A program made the translations under genes and the position numbers. Positions 16,594 to 25,160 of a stretch of 64,000 nucleotides of DNA are shown piece by piece; the stretch's first letter is position 1; each line of letters opens with the position of its first letter. The notes below the pieces were generated by a model, which worked only from the letters and a program-made list of their open reading frames with translations, was not told the origin of the DNA and ran no database searches. This DNA is from Pseudarthrobacter sp. NamE5 (lineage in GTDB: Bacteria > Actinomycetota > Actinomycetes > Actinomycetales > Micrococcaceae): assembly GCF_005796225.1 (NCBI RefSeq), contig NZ_VAHO01000018.1, forward strand, positions 1-64,000. The letters are read 5' to 3'.

Positions 16594-17030
16594 GCGCTCT
16601 GCTCCTGCTCCCGTTTTGTATCCGGTATGCGCCCGAACTTACAGCGCAAACTCCCATTCTGGCATGGCGCTGGCATGGAACTTCTGCTCTCTGCTCACGT
16701 AATGGATATTCGGTCAAGTGGCTATCGGGTAATGCCAAGAGGCAGAAAACGTAGGAGGGTTCCCTACACGCTGTACCCATCAAGGTTCTCGGAGGTCGTC
16801 CCGCCGTAGAGCAGCGCTGGACAGGGGGCCGGGGGAGCGCGGGCAACTTGCGGGTGCCGATCCGCCGTCCTCATCTGATACCCGAAATTCGACCCGACCG
16901 TCTGCGTCTGGCGTCAGAATAGCGCGAAATTCCGCTTTGTTGACGGTGGCTCATGATGTTCTCAGATCTCACCCTGACAGGCCGAAGAATTGGGTCTTAT
17001 GGAAGTCGCTCGGCGAAGGGGCCTGCGATG
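16594..17030. other. Non-coding stretch upstream of the MFS gene
   Basis: These 437 bases hold only short open frames without ribosome sites. They should include the MFS promoter and the 3' end of the small gene to the right. I see no RNA gene or repeat. Confidence 0.4.
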
Positions 17031-17281
17031 TCACCTCTTGCGGTTCGTCGGGTGTAGGAGAACCAGACGGGGTTGAGCCTCACGAACCATCCCGAAAGGT
17101 ACATCGGCATTGACGGCAATACTGAACTTTTGAGCCGAATGGCGTGTGACCAGGATCTCCCGCATTGCTGGTCTGACGCATCGCCGAGGAGCTCTGCGAC
17201 CGCTTTGTCGAGCTGATCTTCGAGTTCAGACCGTTCGCTTATGTGGAGGATCAGAGGGCGGTACAAGGGGAAAGTTGTCAT
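17031..17281 (-). pseudogene. Small conserved protein gene interrupted by one frameshift
   Basis: The first part starts at an ATG with GGAG upstream and reads MTTFPLYRPLILHISERSEL, with ELEDQLDKAVAELLGDASDQ next. The family then seems to continue in another frame as MREILVTRHSAQKFSIAVNA, DVPFGMVREAQPRLVLL and a stop at 17031. The second part (I-L-V-T-R-H ... V-P-F-G) is what I expect for short Arthrobacter proteins of this kind. The first frame instead runs on to 16997 with an unrelated tail. The shift lies near 17160. Either the gene is broken or the base call is wrong; about 84 residues would be restored. Confidence 0.55.
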
Positions 17282-17435
17282 GGTGCTCCGTTTGCCGTGA
17301 CCGTTCAGACGGTGGTGGGCGAAGTTGTTTGTTGCTCGTCGGAGAATGCCTTTTACAGCTGGGTGGGGGCCGAGGCCGGTTTTGGTTTGTGTCAGTCTCC
17401 CATTTAGGAAGATGGGCCCGGAATGGGCCGTGTCC

Positions 17436-18614
17436 CTATTCGGTACCAATCTCGGCCGGTTCTACTCTGAGGGGAGCGACAATGTCTTGCTCCCGGCCCG
17501 AGTCCCGTCCAACGCGCAAAAGCGGTGACTCCCAGGATTCCATGGCCATCCGTATGTCGGGGCGCTCTTGGGAACCAATGGCAATCTGATAGGCCTCTTC
17601 AATCACGTCCCTGATGAGTACTTTTTGCTGCACTGATGCCGACTTTACGGCTGCTTCAACCATGGCGAGGCTCAGTATGTTTGAGTGGACCTCACCTGAG
17701 GGGACCGCGCCGGTCCGTAGGGCGGTGACAAAGTCTTCGAGGGCCCCAGCAATCTCTTGGGCATGGTCCGCCCGTTGGACGTGCGGAGAACCGGAGAGGG
17801 TTTCCATCCTCGGCGTCCCTTCCCCGTCCCAGGCAGCCGTGCCTGCTGCGCCATTCACCCTCCAGGTGCCGTTCCATGAGGTTTCGAGGCCGTCAGCGCA
17901 CCAGCTTCCGGTGTAGGTGTACCTGGTGCCTGCGCTCATTTGGAATACGGCCGTTGCTGCTGCGTTTCCGTCGTACCAGCTCCAGGAGGGGTTGAACTCC
18001 TCGCAGTACACGGACACGGGGTCCTGGTCCAGGAGGAAGCGTATGGCGTCGAATTGGTGGACTGCCATGTCCACGAGCAGAACGTGCTCCATTTCTTCGC
18101 GGAATCCGCCAAAATGAGGAGCTTTGAAGAACTCGGTAGTGACCAGGCCGATATCGCCCAGCTGACCGGTGGCCGCCTTGAGCTGCGTCAGGCCGTGAAA
18201 GTAGCGCCGTGATTGACTGATCATCAGCAGCTGCCCGCTGACCTCCGCAGCCGCAACCAAGGACAGACCTTCGGCCACTGTGGGAGCGACTGGTTTCTCG
18301 CACAGGACGGGCAGGCCGGCGAACATCGCCTCAATGTTAACTGGATGGTGGGCGGCGGGAACGGTGACGTTGATGACGGCCTGGGCGCCGGTAGCGCCGG
18401 CTACTTTGGTTACACTGGTGCCGAGCGCGACCCCGTGAAGTCCGAATTCGGCTACTGCCGCCTTGGCGCTGTCCAGGTTCAGGTCTACCAGGCCCACCAA
18501 TTCCACGTCCGGGTTGGCTTGGAGGGTGCGGATCCAGGCTTTGCCCATGCCGCCTGCGCCTACTTGCACGACGCGGAGCGGTCCGGGACCGGTGATGGTT
18601 TCGAAGGTGATCAA
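17436..18614 (-). CDS. Gfo/Idh/MocA-family oxidoreductase (ThuB-like), end of the ThuA operon
   Basis: This 392-residue protein has the N-terminal Rossmann fold ([14 protein letters not shown], then VGLVDLN) and the catalytic Lys in LCEKPVAP, followed by a C-terminal beta-sheet domain. Gfo/Idh enzymes oxidise or reduce sugar hydroxyls with NAD(P). Its ATG overlaps the ThuA stop by four bases, exactly as a coupled pair should. In rhizobia a ThuA-ThuB pair converts trehalose-type disaccharides to 3-keto forms, so a 3-keto-glycoside step is plausible here. The real substrate is unknown. Confidence 0.9.
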   Translation of the reverse strand: MITFETITGPGPLRVVQVGAGGMGKAWIRTLQANPDVELVGLVDLNLDSAKAAVAEFGLHGVALGTSVTKVAGATGAQAVINVTVPAAHHPVNIEAMFAGLPVLCEKPVAPTVAEGLSLVAAAEVSGQLLMISQSRRYFHGLTQLKAATGQLGDIGLVTTEFFKAPHFGGFREEMEHVLLVDMAVHQFDAIRFLLDQDPVSVYCEEFNPSWSWYDGNAAATAVFQMSAGTRYTYTGSWCADGLETSWNGTWRVNGAAGTAAWDGEGTPRMETLSGSPHVQRADHAQEIAGALEDFVTALRTGAVPSGEVHSNILSLAMVEAAVKSASVQQKVLIRDVIEEAYQIAIGSQERPDIRMAMESWESPLLRVGRDSGREQDIVAPLRVEPAEIGTE

Positions 18615-19390
18615 TTGTGCATCGCTCCTTGGTAGCCGTGGCCGTTGTGGAAGTCCTCGGTTTCGTATCGAAGGAGCACCGGGGCGGTGCGCTCTGGCCG
18701 GAGGGTTTTGGCCCAGGCCACTCCGTTGGCGATGACCCGGCGGACGTCCTTGTGGTGGTAGACGGGGTAGTCCTGGTCTCCGGGGCTGAAGAAGAAGATC
18801 TTGCCGAATCCGCGCTTGAAGGTGCAGCCGCTCCGGAAGGCCTCACCGCCGCTGAACGTGCTGATGAAGACCAGTTCGTCCGGCGCGGGGATATCGAAGA
18901 ACTCGCCGTACATTTCCTGTTGGGGAATGATGAACGGGTGGGGGATCCCCTGGGAGATGGGGTGTGTGGGGTCGATGGTCCAGACGATTTCGCGGTCCTG
19001 CTCGGAGCGCCACCGCAGCGTGCAGGACGTGCCCATCAGCTTGCCGAAGATCTTGGACCAGTGTCCTGAATGGAGGACAAGGAGGCCCATCCCGGCCAGC
19101 ACGTGCCGGTGGACGCGTTCGACGACGACGTCGCTGACCTCTGAGTGGGCGGCGTGTCCCCACCACACCAGAACGTCGGTGTCGGTCAGGACCTCCTCGG
19201 TGAGGCCGTGCTCGGGGTCATCGAGGGTGGCCGTACGCACCCGAGCTGCGCTGCCGAGGTTTTCTTCGATGCCTTCCCGGATGGTGTTGTGCATGCCGTC
19301 GGGGTAAATTTCCGCGACGTTCGGTTGGACCTGTTCGTGGCGGTTTTCGCCCCAGACGAGGACCTTCACTGGTTCACTGGATTCTGTCAT
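18611..19390 (-). CDS. thuA: ThuA-like protein (trehalose utilisation, class I glutamine amidotransferase-like fold)
   Basis: This 259-residue protein begins [13 protein letters not shown], then [32 protein letters not shown] and [20 protein letters not shown]. These are signature segments of ThuA. The fold is related to glutamine amidotransferases, but ThuA proteins lack amidotransferase function and act in sugar catabolism, probably on 3-keto disaccharides. It sits between the permease gene (50 bases upstream) and the Gfo/Idh gene (4-base overlap). [13 protein letters not shown] at the C-terminus is His-rich and may bind metal. Confidence 0.9.
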   Translation of the reverse strand: MTESSEPVKVLVWGENRHEQVQPNVAEIYPDGMHNTIREGIEENLGSAARVRTATLDDPEHGLTEEVLTDTDVLVWWGHAAHSEVSDVVVERVHRHVLAGMGLLVLHSGHWSKIFGKLMGTSCTLRWRSEQDREIVWTIDPTHPISQGIPHPFIIPQQEMYGEFFDIPAPDELVFISTFSGGEAFRSGCTFKRGFGKIFFFSPGDQDYPVYHHKDVRRVIANGVAWAKTLRPERTAPVLLRYETEDFHNGHGYQGAMHN

Positions 19391-19440
19391 TGGTTCTTCC
19401 TCAGGTTTCGTTTGGTTCGGTTCCGGGGTGGGAGCGGGGG

Positions 19441-20322
19441 CTATTTGACGGCGCCGCCGGTAGCGCCTGCCGCAATGTATTTCTGGGCCAGGATCAGCAG
19501 GGCGATGGCCGGCAGGGAGGACAGGACGGCGGTGGCCATCACGGCGCTCCAGTTGGAGACCTGGGTGCCGAGGTACTGGTAGATGCCGAGGGTCACAGGC
19601 CGCACTTCATCGGTGGTGGTGAGGGTAAGGGCGAAAAGGAAGTCGCTCCAGGAGAAGAGGAAAGCGAACAGCCCCGCGGTGATGAGGGAGTTCCTGCTGA
19701 TCGGCAGCACGATGGACACGAAGGCCCGCACCAGCCCTGCACCGTCAACTCTCGCGGCTTCAACGATCGAGGTGGGTATGCCGATCATGAATGCCCGCAT
19801 GATGAGGATGACGAACGGGATGGCGTGGGTGGCGTCAGCGAGGATGAGGCCCGGGATGCTGTTCAGCAGTCCAAGGTCGTTGTAGGCCGCGTACAGCGCG
19901 TTGGCGATCACTATTCCGGGAATCATCTGCGAGACCAGGATGACCAGCAGCGCGATGCTTACCCACCGGAACCGGAACTGTGCCAGGGCGTAGGCGGCCG
20001 GTGCGGCGACGGCAAGGCTGAACAGCACAGTCCCCAGGGACACTATCAAGCTGGTCAGCAGGTTGGGGCCCTGCTCTGAGATGGCCCGGGCATAGCCGTC
20101 AAAGCTTGGGTTCCAAGGGAAGAAGTCTGCGGTCAGGGTGTTGCCCGACGGTTGCAGGGATGCGTTCACCATCCAGTAGACCGGGAAGAGCATCACGGCG
20201 AGGAAGAGGATGCCCAATGCGGTGAAGCCGGCGGATCGGACGGTTGCCTGACGGGCACCACGGCTTACGGAGGCGGTTGAAACGGCGGTATCCATGGTGG
20301 TCACGGAATGCTCCTTAATCAT
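19441..20322 (-). CDS. Carbohydrate ABC transporter permease, MalG type
   Basis: This 293-residue permease has about six membrane segments. The coupling loop [20 protein letters not shown] follows the EAA motif of sugar importers, and the start [18 protein letters not shown] is typical of the MalG group. Its start overlaps the MalF-type gene by eight bases. The C-terminus [16 protein letters not shown] is the usual tail. It pairs with the upstream permease to form the channel. Confidence 0.94.
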   Translation of the reverse strand: MIKEHSVTTMDTAVSTASVSRGARQATVRSAGFTALGILFLAVMLFPVYWMVNASLQPSGNTLTADFFPWNPSFDGYARAISEQGPNLLTSLIVSLGTVLFSLAVAAPAAYALAQFRFRWVSIALLVILVSQMIPGIVIANALYAAYNDLGLLNSIPGLILADATHAIPFVILIMRAFMIGIPTSIVEAARVDGAGLVRAFVSIVLPISRNSLITAGLFAFLFSWSDFLFALTLTTTDEVRPVTLGIYQYLGTQVSNWSAVMATAVLSSLPAIALLILAQKYIAAGATGGAVK

Positions 20323-21334
20323 CTACCGCGCGCCGGTTGGCGCGGAGGTAGATCACGGCGAAGACCAGCGAAATCAGGATCAAAATGTTGCTGAAAGCTG
20401 CGCCTACGCCGAACTCGAAGTTGATGAATGACTCCTGGTAGGACCGGATCGACAGGGTCTGAGTGGCGTTCGCTGGCCCGCCGTTGGTCAGACCCAGGAT
20501 GATGTCCAGGACCTTGATGGTGTAGACGACGCCCAAAACCAGCACCACACTGACCACAGGTTGGAGGTTGGGCCAGGTGATGTGCCGGAAAGCCTTCCAT
20601 CCGGTGGCCCCGTCCAGCGACGCAGCCTCGTACAGTTCGTCGGGAATGTCCTGGAGCCCGCCGTACATGATGGTGACGTTGAAGGGGATGCCCACCCAGA
20701 TGTTCACCAGCACGACGGCGAGCAACGCCACTGTCGGGCTGGTCAGCCAGGGAATGGGCTGGGAAATGATTCCCAGCCCCGCCAGGAACTGGTTCAGGAT
20801 GCCGCTGTCCTGGTCCAGGATGGAACGCCACGTGGCACTTGAGACGATCAGCGGCAGCAGCCACGGCAGCAACAGCATGGAGCGCAGGAAGTTGTTCAAC
20901 GGGAACCGGCGCTTGAAAAAGCATGCCAGGGCCAGGCCGATCACGAACTGTCCGGCGATGGATCCGATGGTGAACAGTGCCGTGTTGACCATGGCCGGAC
21001 CGAACAGGTTGCTGTTGACGACAGCGACGTAGTTGGCGAGCCCTACCCAAGGCGCCTCGCCTGTGAAAAAGGTTTTGGTACCGTAATCCTGAAGGCTCAT
21101 GGTGACGTTCTTGACCACCGGGTAGCCGAAGAACAAGAGCAGGTACAGTGCCGCCGGAGCCACGAAGAGCAGCCGGACCACGGCTTCCCGGGAGAACTTT
21201 CTGGCGCGTGGCGTCAGCTTGTTTGTTTCCGGTGCCGGCCCTCTCCGGGCCGCTGCAGGGACCGATTTGCCGGTTCGCGTCAGGGAAACATGCCCTCCCG
21301 CCGTCGTTCCCTGCATGTCTTGGGTGCGGTTCAT
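20315..21334 (-). CDS. Carbohydrate ABC transporter permease, MalF type
   Basis: This 339-residue permease has a cytoplasmic N-terminus of about 50 residues, the first helix LLFVAPAALYLLLFFGYPVV, and the coupling loop EAASLDGATGWKAFRHITWP. It is the larger partner of the MalG-type protein. It begins four bases after the binding-protein stop and overlaps the next gene by eight bases, so the three are one transcription unit. No ATPase gene accompanies them, which implies use of a shared MsiK-type ATPase. Confidence 0.94.
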   Translation of the reverse strand: MNRTQDMQGTTAGGHVSLTRTGKSVPAAARRGPAPETNKLTPRARKFSREAVVRLLFVAPAALYLLLFFGYPVVKNVTMSLQDYGTKTFFTGEAPWVGLANYVAVVNSNLFGPAMVNTALFTIGSIAGQFVIGLALACFFKRRFPLNNFLRSMLLLPWLLPLIVSSATWRSILDQDSGILNQFLAGLGIISQPIPWLTSPTVALLAVVLVNIWVGIPFNVTIMYGGLQDIPDELYEAASLDGATGWKAFRHITWPNLQPVVSVVLVLGVVYTIKVLDIILGLTNGGPANATQTLSIRSYQESFINFEFGVGAAFSNILILISLVFAVIYLRANRRAVDD

Positions 21335-21338
21335 TGCT

Positions 21339-22562
21339 TTAGCCCGCCGCTGCTTGCTTGAAGGCGTCAGCCGGGGACGCCTTGCCGGTCAGGGAGAGCT
21401 GGATTGCGTCGTAAATGACGGTGGCGGCTTTGGGCCAGTCTTCGCCCAGTTTGCCGGTGCGTGAACGTGCCGTGGCAACCTGTTTCGTGAACGATTCCAT
21501 CTCCGGGACCCGCGAGACGTATTCGTCAGCCAAGGCGGTCCGGGTAGGAACGGTGTAGCGGGCTTCTGCGAGGGCAAGCTGGTTTTCATCGCTGCTGATG
21601 CACTCTACGAATTCGGCTGCCTTTGCCTGTTTGGCGTCATCGCCGGTGACGGGGACGGTCCAGACTTCCCCGCCCAGGGGTGCCACCGATTCCTGGCCGG
21701 CCTCTTTGACGGGGATCTGTACCGAGTCCCACTTGATCTCAGGGACCTTTTGAAGCGCGGGGATCTGCCACGGGCCGTTGACCATCATCGCTGCTTTTCC
21801 AGCAACAAACTGGTCCTTCACGTCAGCCTGGGACCAGTTGATGACTGATGCTGATGCTGATCCGCTGTTCACCAGCTCTTGCCAGAGGGCCAGGGCCTCC
21901 GCAACTTCTGGGCTGGTCAGATCGGTCTCGTCGCCGCCGTTGGACCACATGAAGGGCAGGAACTGCCAGCTGCCCTCATACGTGGCGATACCCGAGAAGG
22001 CTATGCCGTACTGGTCACCGCTGGTGAGCTGCGCGGCTGCGGCTTTCAGCTCGTCCCAGGTCTTGGGTGGCTGGACGCCGGCTGCTTCCAGCAGCTCCTT
22101 GTTGTAGTAGATGCCCAGCGTGTTGACGGTCGGTGCCAGCCCGTAGACCTCACCGTCGTAGGTGGCGGCTTCGAGGATGCCCTCGGCAAAGCCGGAAGTG
22201 TCTACATTGTATTGGCTGAGCGGGGACAGTCCGCCGGTGGCCGCGATCTCTTGGACGTCAGGATTGTCCAGCATCAGCACATCGGGCAGTGTTTTGGAGG
22301 ATGCGCGCTGCAGCACTTTCTGAATGTGGTCCTTGCCGGGTACCGTCTCGCGATTGATGCTGACACCAAGCTCAGCCGCGCAACGGTCCAAGGCGGTCTG
22401 AACCAGCGATTTGTCCGGCTCGTTGTTGTAGTAATCAACGATGCTCAACGTGTTCACGTCCCCGCCGGCCTTTTCACCGCCGCCCCCGCCGCTGCATGCG
22501 GACAGGACCAGCGGGGCGATGGCCAATGCTGTGACGGTGGTGATCTTGTGGGACTTTTTCAT
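21339..22562 (-). CDS. Extracellular sugar-binding lipoprotein (family 1 solute-binding protein)
   Basis: I start at the ATG giving MKKSHKITTV, which has AAGGAG in front; a longer frame to 22895 would invade the upstream gene. The 407-residue protein has a signal peptide ending at LVLSAC, so Cys about 22 is lipidated. A Gly-rich linker (SGGGGGEK) precedes the family-1 binding fold with DVLMLDNPDVQEIAATG, YGLAPTVNTLGIYYNKELLE and FVAGKAAMMVNGPWQIP. These proteins bind oligosaccharides. Its place before the MalF/MalG genes makes it their receptor. Confidence 0.94.
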   Translation of the reverse strand: MKKSHKITTVTALAIAPLVLSACSGGGGGEKAGGDVNTLSIVDYYNNEPDKSLVQTALDRCAAELGVSINRETVPGKDHIQKVLQRASSKTLPDVLMLDNPDVQEIAATGGLSPLSQYNVDTSGFAEGILEAATYDGEVYGLAPTVNTLGIYYNKELLEAAGVQPPKTWDELKAAAAQLTSGDQYGIAFSGIATYEGSWQFLPFMWSNGGDETDLTSPEVAEALALWQELVNSGSASASVINWSQADVKDQFVAGKAAMMVNGPWQIPALQKVPEIKWDSVQIPVKEAGQESVAPLGGEVWTVPVTGDDAKQAKAAEFVECISSDENQLALAEARYTVPTRTALADEYVSRVPEMESFTKQVATARSRTGKLGEDWPKAATVIYDAIQLSLTGKASPADAFKQAAAG

Positions 22563-22596
22563 GGATGGCTCCTTTGCCGTGCTTTGAGTTGTTGAT

Positions 22597-23802
22597 TTAA
22601 GCGGTTGCTGGGACATGACCGACAGGCTGCCACTGCTGCCCGGCGGCGCTTGCTTCGACTGCGGCCAGGACCTGCTGGACCTGGAGACCGTCACGGAATG
22701 AAGGTGACGGGGTCTTGTCCTGTGCGATGCACCGGACAAAATCTGCAATCTGGTGGACGAAAGTATGGTCGTAACCAAGGCCGTGGCCTGCCGGCCACCA
22801 TGCGCCGGCGTAGGGGTGCTCGGGCTCGGTGACGAGGATCCGGCGGAAGCCTTCTGAGGACGTTGGTTGGGTGTTGTCGTAAAACTCAAGTTCATTCAAG
22901 GCTTCAAAGTCGAAGGCGAATGATCCCTTCGACCCGTTGACCTCGATCCGCAGTGCGTTCTTTCGTCCACTGGCGAAGCGAGTGGCTTCGAAGGTAGCCA
23001 AAGCGCCTCTGTCTGTCCGTGCCAAAAAGATTGCAGCGTCATCGACGGTAACCTCCCCGCGTTCTGCCGTGCCGGCGCTATGGGCAGACGTGCCGCTGAG
23101 GCCCCCAGACGTCGAGGGCAGTGGCCGGGTCGGGACAAAGGTTTCTGTCAGGGCGCTGACGCCGGCGATTTTATGTCCGGTGAGGTGTTGGGCGAGATCG
23201 ATGATGTGGGCACCGAGGTCACCCAGCGCACCTGTTCCGGCCTGCTCGCGGTCCAGGCGCCAGACGAGCGGGAAGTCCTCGTCAGTAATCCAGTCCTGCA
23301 GATAAGCCGCCCGAACGTGCCGGATGGTGCCGATGCTGCCGTTGTCCACCAGTTGCTTGGCGTAGGCCAGGGCTGGTGTGCGGCGATAGCTGAAACCGAC
23401 CATCGACTTCACCCCACAAGTGGCAGCATTCTCGGCTGCCATGGTCATCTGCCTGGCCTCTTCCAGACTGTTGGCCAAGGGCTTCTCGCACAGGACATGC
23501 TTGCCTGCCTCCAAGGCAGCCAAAGCAATGGGGGAGTGCAGTTTGCCCGGGGTGCAGATATCGACAACGTCGACCTCGGGATCAGTCACTACCTTCCGCC
23601 AGTCCGTCTCTACCCGGTCCACCAGGAATTTCCGGGCGAATGAACCAGCTGCGTCAGCACTGCGTCCGCAAACCACGGCAAGCTCGGGGTCGACTCCCAG
23701 ATCGAAGAACCGGGGTGCTGTCGCCCAGGCTTGGGCGTGAATTGATCCCATGAATGAATAGCCGACGAGGGCAACTTTCAGGGGGCGATGAAGCTGGGGC
23801 AT
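22597..23802 (-). CDS. Gfo/Idh/MocA-family oxidoreductase, first gene of the ThuA operon
   Basis: This 401-residue protein has the nucleotide-binding start VALVGYSFMGSIHAQAW, the segment VDVVDICTPGKLHSPIALAA and the catalytic Lys in VLCEKPLANS. Residues RRTPALAYAKQLVDNGSIGT begin the substrate domain. Similar enzymes act on inositols, glucosides or 1,5-anhydrosugars. It is the first gene after the divergent LacI regulator and lies 34 bases before the binding protein. It differs clearly from the second Gfo/Idh enzyme of this operon, so the pathway probably has two redox steps. Confidence 0.91.
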   Translation of the reverse strand: MPQLHRPLKVALVGYSFMGSIHAQAWATAPRFFDLGVDPELAVVCGRSADAAGSFARKFLVDRVETDWRKVVTDPEVDVVDICTPGKLHSPIALAALEAGKHVLCEKPLANSLEEARQMTMAAENAATCGVKSMVGFSYRRTPALAYAKQLVDNGSIGTIRHVRAAYLQDWITDEDFPLVWRLDREQAGTGALGDLGAHIIDLAQHLTGHKIAGVSALTETFVPTRPLPSTSGGLSGTSAHSAGTAERGEVTVDDAAIFLARTDRGALATFEATRFASGRKNALRIEVNGSKGSFAFDFEALNELEFYDNTQPTSSEGFRRILVTEPEHPYAGAWWPAGHGLGYDHTFVHQIADFVRCIAQDKTPSPSFRDGLQVQQVLAAVEASAAGQQWQPVGHVPATA

Positions 23803-23832
23803 CTTTGCCTGCTCTCTGTAACAACGATAGTA

Positions 23833-23840
23833 AAGCGCTT
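23833..23840. promoter_or_regulatory. Putative LacI-type operator (ThuA operon side)
   Basis: AAGCGCTT is a perfect 8-bp palindrome with the central CG of LacI/GalR sites. It lies about 30 bases before the start of the first oxidoreductase gene, close to where its promoter should be. Confidence 0.6.
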
Positions 23841-23931
23841 AACCGATGAGTTGCATCGGAGCTTCACGAGGTGGAAAGGGGCTTAGGCAAAAGTCTGCGG
23901 GGTCGGCGCAAGCCTTGTCAAGAAAAAATTT

Positions 23932-23939
23932 AAACGCTT
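23932..23939. promoter_or_regulatory. Putative LacI-type operator (regulator side)
   Basis: AAACGCTT sits inside the symmetric run TAAACGCTTTA and shares the AANCGNTT core with the site about 100 bases away. The pair flanks the shared intergenic region, so looping or joint control of both genes is possible. Confidence 0.62.
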
Positions 23940-24024
23940 TACTGGAAAGGTTCTTTGAGAACATCGGATGAAGCCTAGGCTCGCCCGCTATTGCGGCGGG
24001 CGCCCGGCCAAGGGAGGGACTTAA

Positions 24025-25071
24025 GTGGCGACGATGCAGGACGTTGCACAGCGAGCTAACGTGTCGATCGCAACGGTGTCCTTCACGGTGAACAACACCA
24101 AGCCTGTGTCAGCGGCGACGCGGGCCAAGGTTGAAGCGGCCATGCGGGAGCTGGGCTACCAGAGAAACGTCGTGGGGAGAGCGCTGGCGAGTAAACGGAC
24201 GCGGATCATTGCGCTCCTCTTCCCGGCCCTTCAGCACACCTTTAGCGGCACGGTTGTCCAGTTCTTCACCAGCGCTGCCGCGACTGCGCGCGAACTCGGA
24301 TACAACCTTGTGCTCTGGCCAATCAGTAACGAGGCAGGGCAGACAACTGAGCTGACCTCCAGCGGACTGGTCGACGGCGTAGTTCTCATGGAAGTGGAAC
24401 TCGACGATCCCCGAGTACAGGAGCTATTGGAGTCCGGTACGCCCTTTTCGCTCATCGGACGTACCCGTGACCCTGCCGAGATGACATACGTTGATATCAA
24501 CTTCGAAGACACCCTCGTCGAAGCAGTCCGGCACCTCACCTCCCTGGGCCACAGACGGATCACCCTTCTCGACGATGCAATTGGCAGCCGCAGCCTGGCC
24601 GCCTTCGGACCTGTGGGCCGTTCCCGCGCAAGCTACGAGGCAGAGATGGCCCGGCAGGGTCTGGAACCGTCATCTTTTACCTGTGATGCAACCCCCGCTG
24701 CCGGCAAAGCGGCGGCGGCGGAACTGCTCGGGGATTTTCCCGACACAACTGCTGTCATTATCCAGAACGAATTGGCCGCCACGGGCTTCGTGAGCGGCTT
24801 GAGGTCCGCAGGCCGCCGTATCCCCGACGACATCTCTGTTCTGTCAGTTGGATCCTCGGTAGAAATGGCTGCCATGGCCGATCCTGAACTGACTGTTATG
24901 TCCTCACCCGGTACAGAACTCGGACGGATGGGAGTGGAAGCGTTGATCGATCAGTTGGAGGGACGGGCCTCCAAACTGCGCCAGGAGCTTGTCATGTGCC
25001 GGATGGAAGGCGGAAAATCAACTGCCCCGCCATCACCCGTCCCCGGGCACGGGAATCACGGTGACGCCTGA
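24025..25071 (+). CDS. LacI-family transcriptional regulator of the ThuA operon
   Basis: This 348-residue regulator starts with a classic LacI helix-turn-helix (MQDVAQRANVSIATVSFTVN) and the hinge ALASKRTRII. The ligand-binding domain of the periplasmic-binding type follows (IALLFPALQHTFSG, RRITLLDDAIG, IPDDISVLSVGSS). It starts at GTG, with AGGGAGGG upstream. It is divergent from the sugar operon, with two AANCGNTT sites between them. It most likely represses the operon until a sugar or sugar derivative binds. Confidence 0.93.
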   Translation: MATMQDVAQRANVSIATVSFTVNNTKPVSAATRAKVEAAMRELGYQRNVVGRALASKRTRIIALLFPALQHTFSGTVVQFFTSAAATARELGYNLVLWPISNEAGQTTELTSSGLVDGVVLMEVELDDPRVQELLESGTPFSLIGRTRDPAEMTYVDINFEDTLVEAVRHLTSLGHRRITLLDDAIGSRSLAAFGPVGRSRASYEAEMARQGLEPSSFTCDATPAAGKAAAAELLGDFPDTTAVIIQNELAATGFVSGLRSAGRRIPDDISVLSVGSSVEMAAMADPELTVMSSPGTELGRMGVEALIDQLEGRASKLRQELVMCRMEGGKSTAPPSPVPGHGNHGDA

Positions 25072-25160
25072 ATGCCCAGCTCCGCTCCGCTCGATCAGCA
25101 AACCTGGACGAGGCATCCATCCGGCTTCCGAACATCTCCGTGAGGACCTGTCCAAGCGTT

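Noticed and set aside
17031..17281. Programmed ribosomal frameshifting in the small gene
   Set aside because: No slippery heptamer or downstream stimulatory structure was apparent; mutation or base-call error is simpler.
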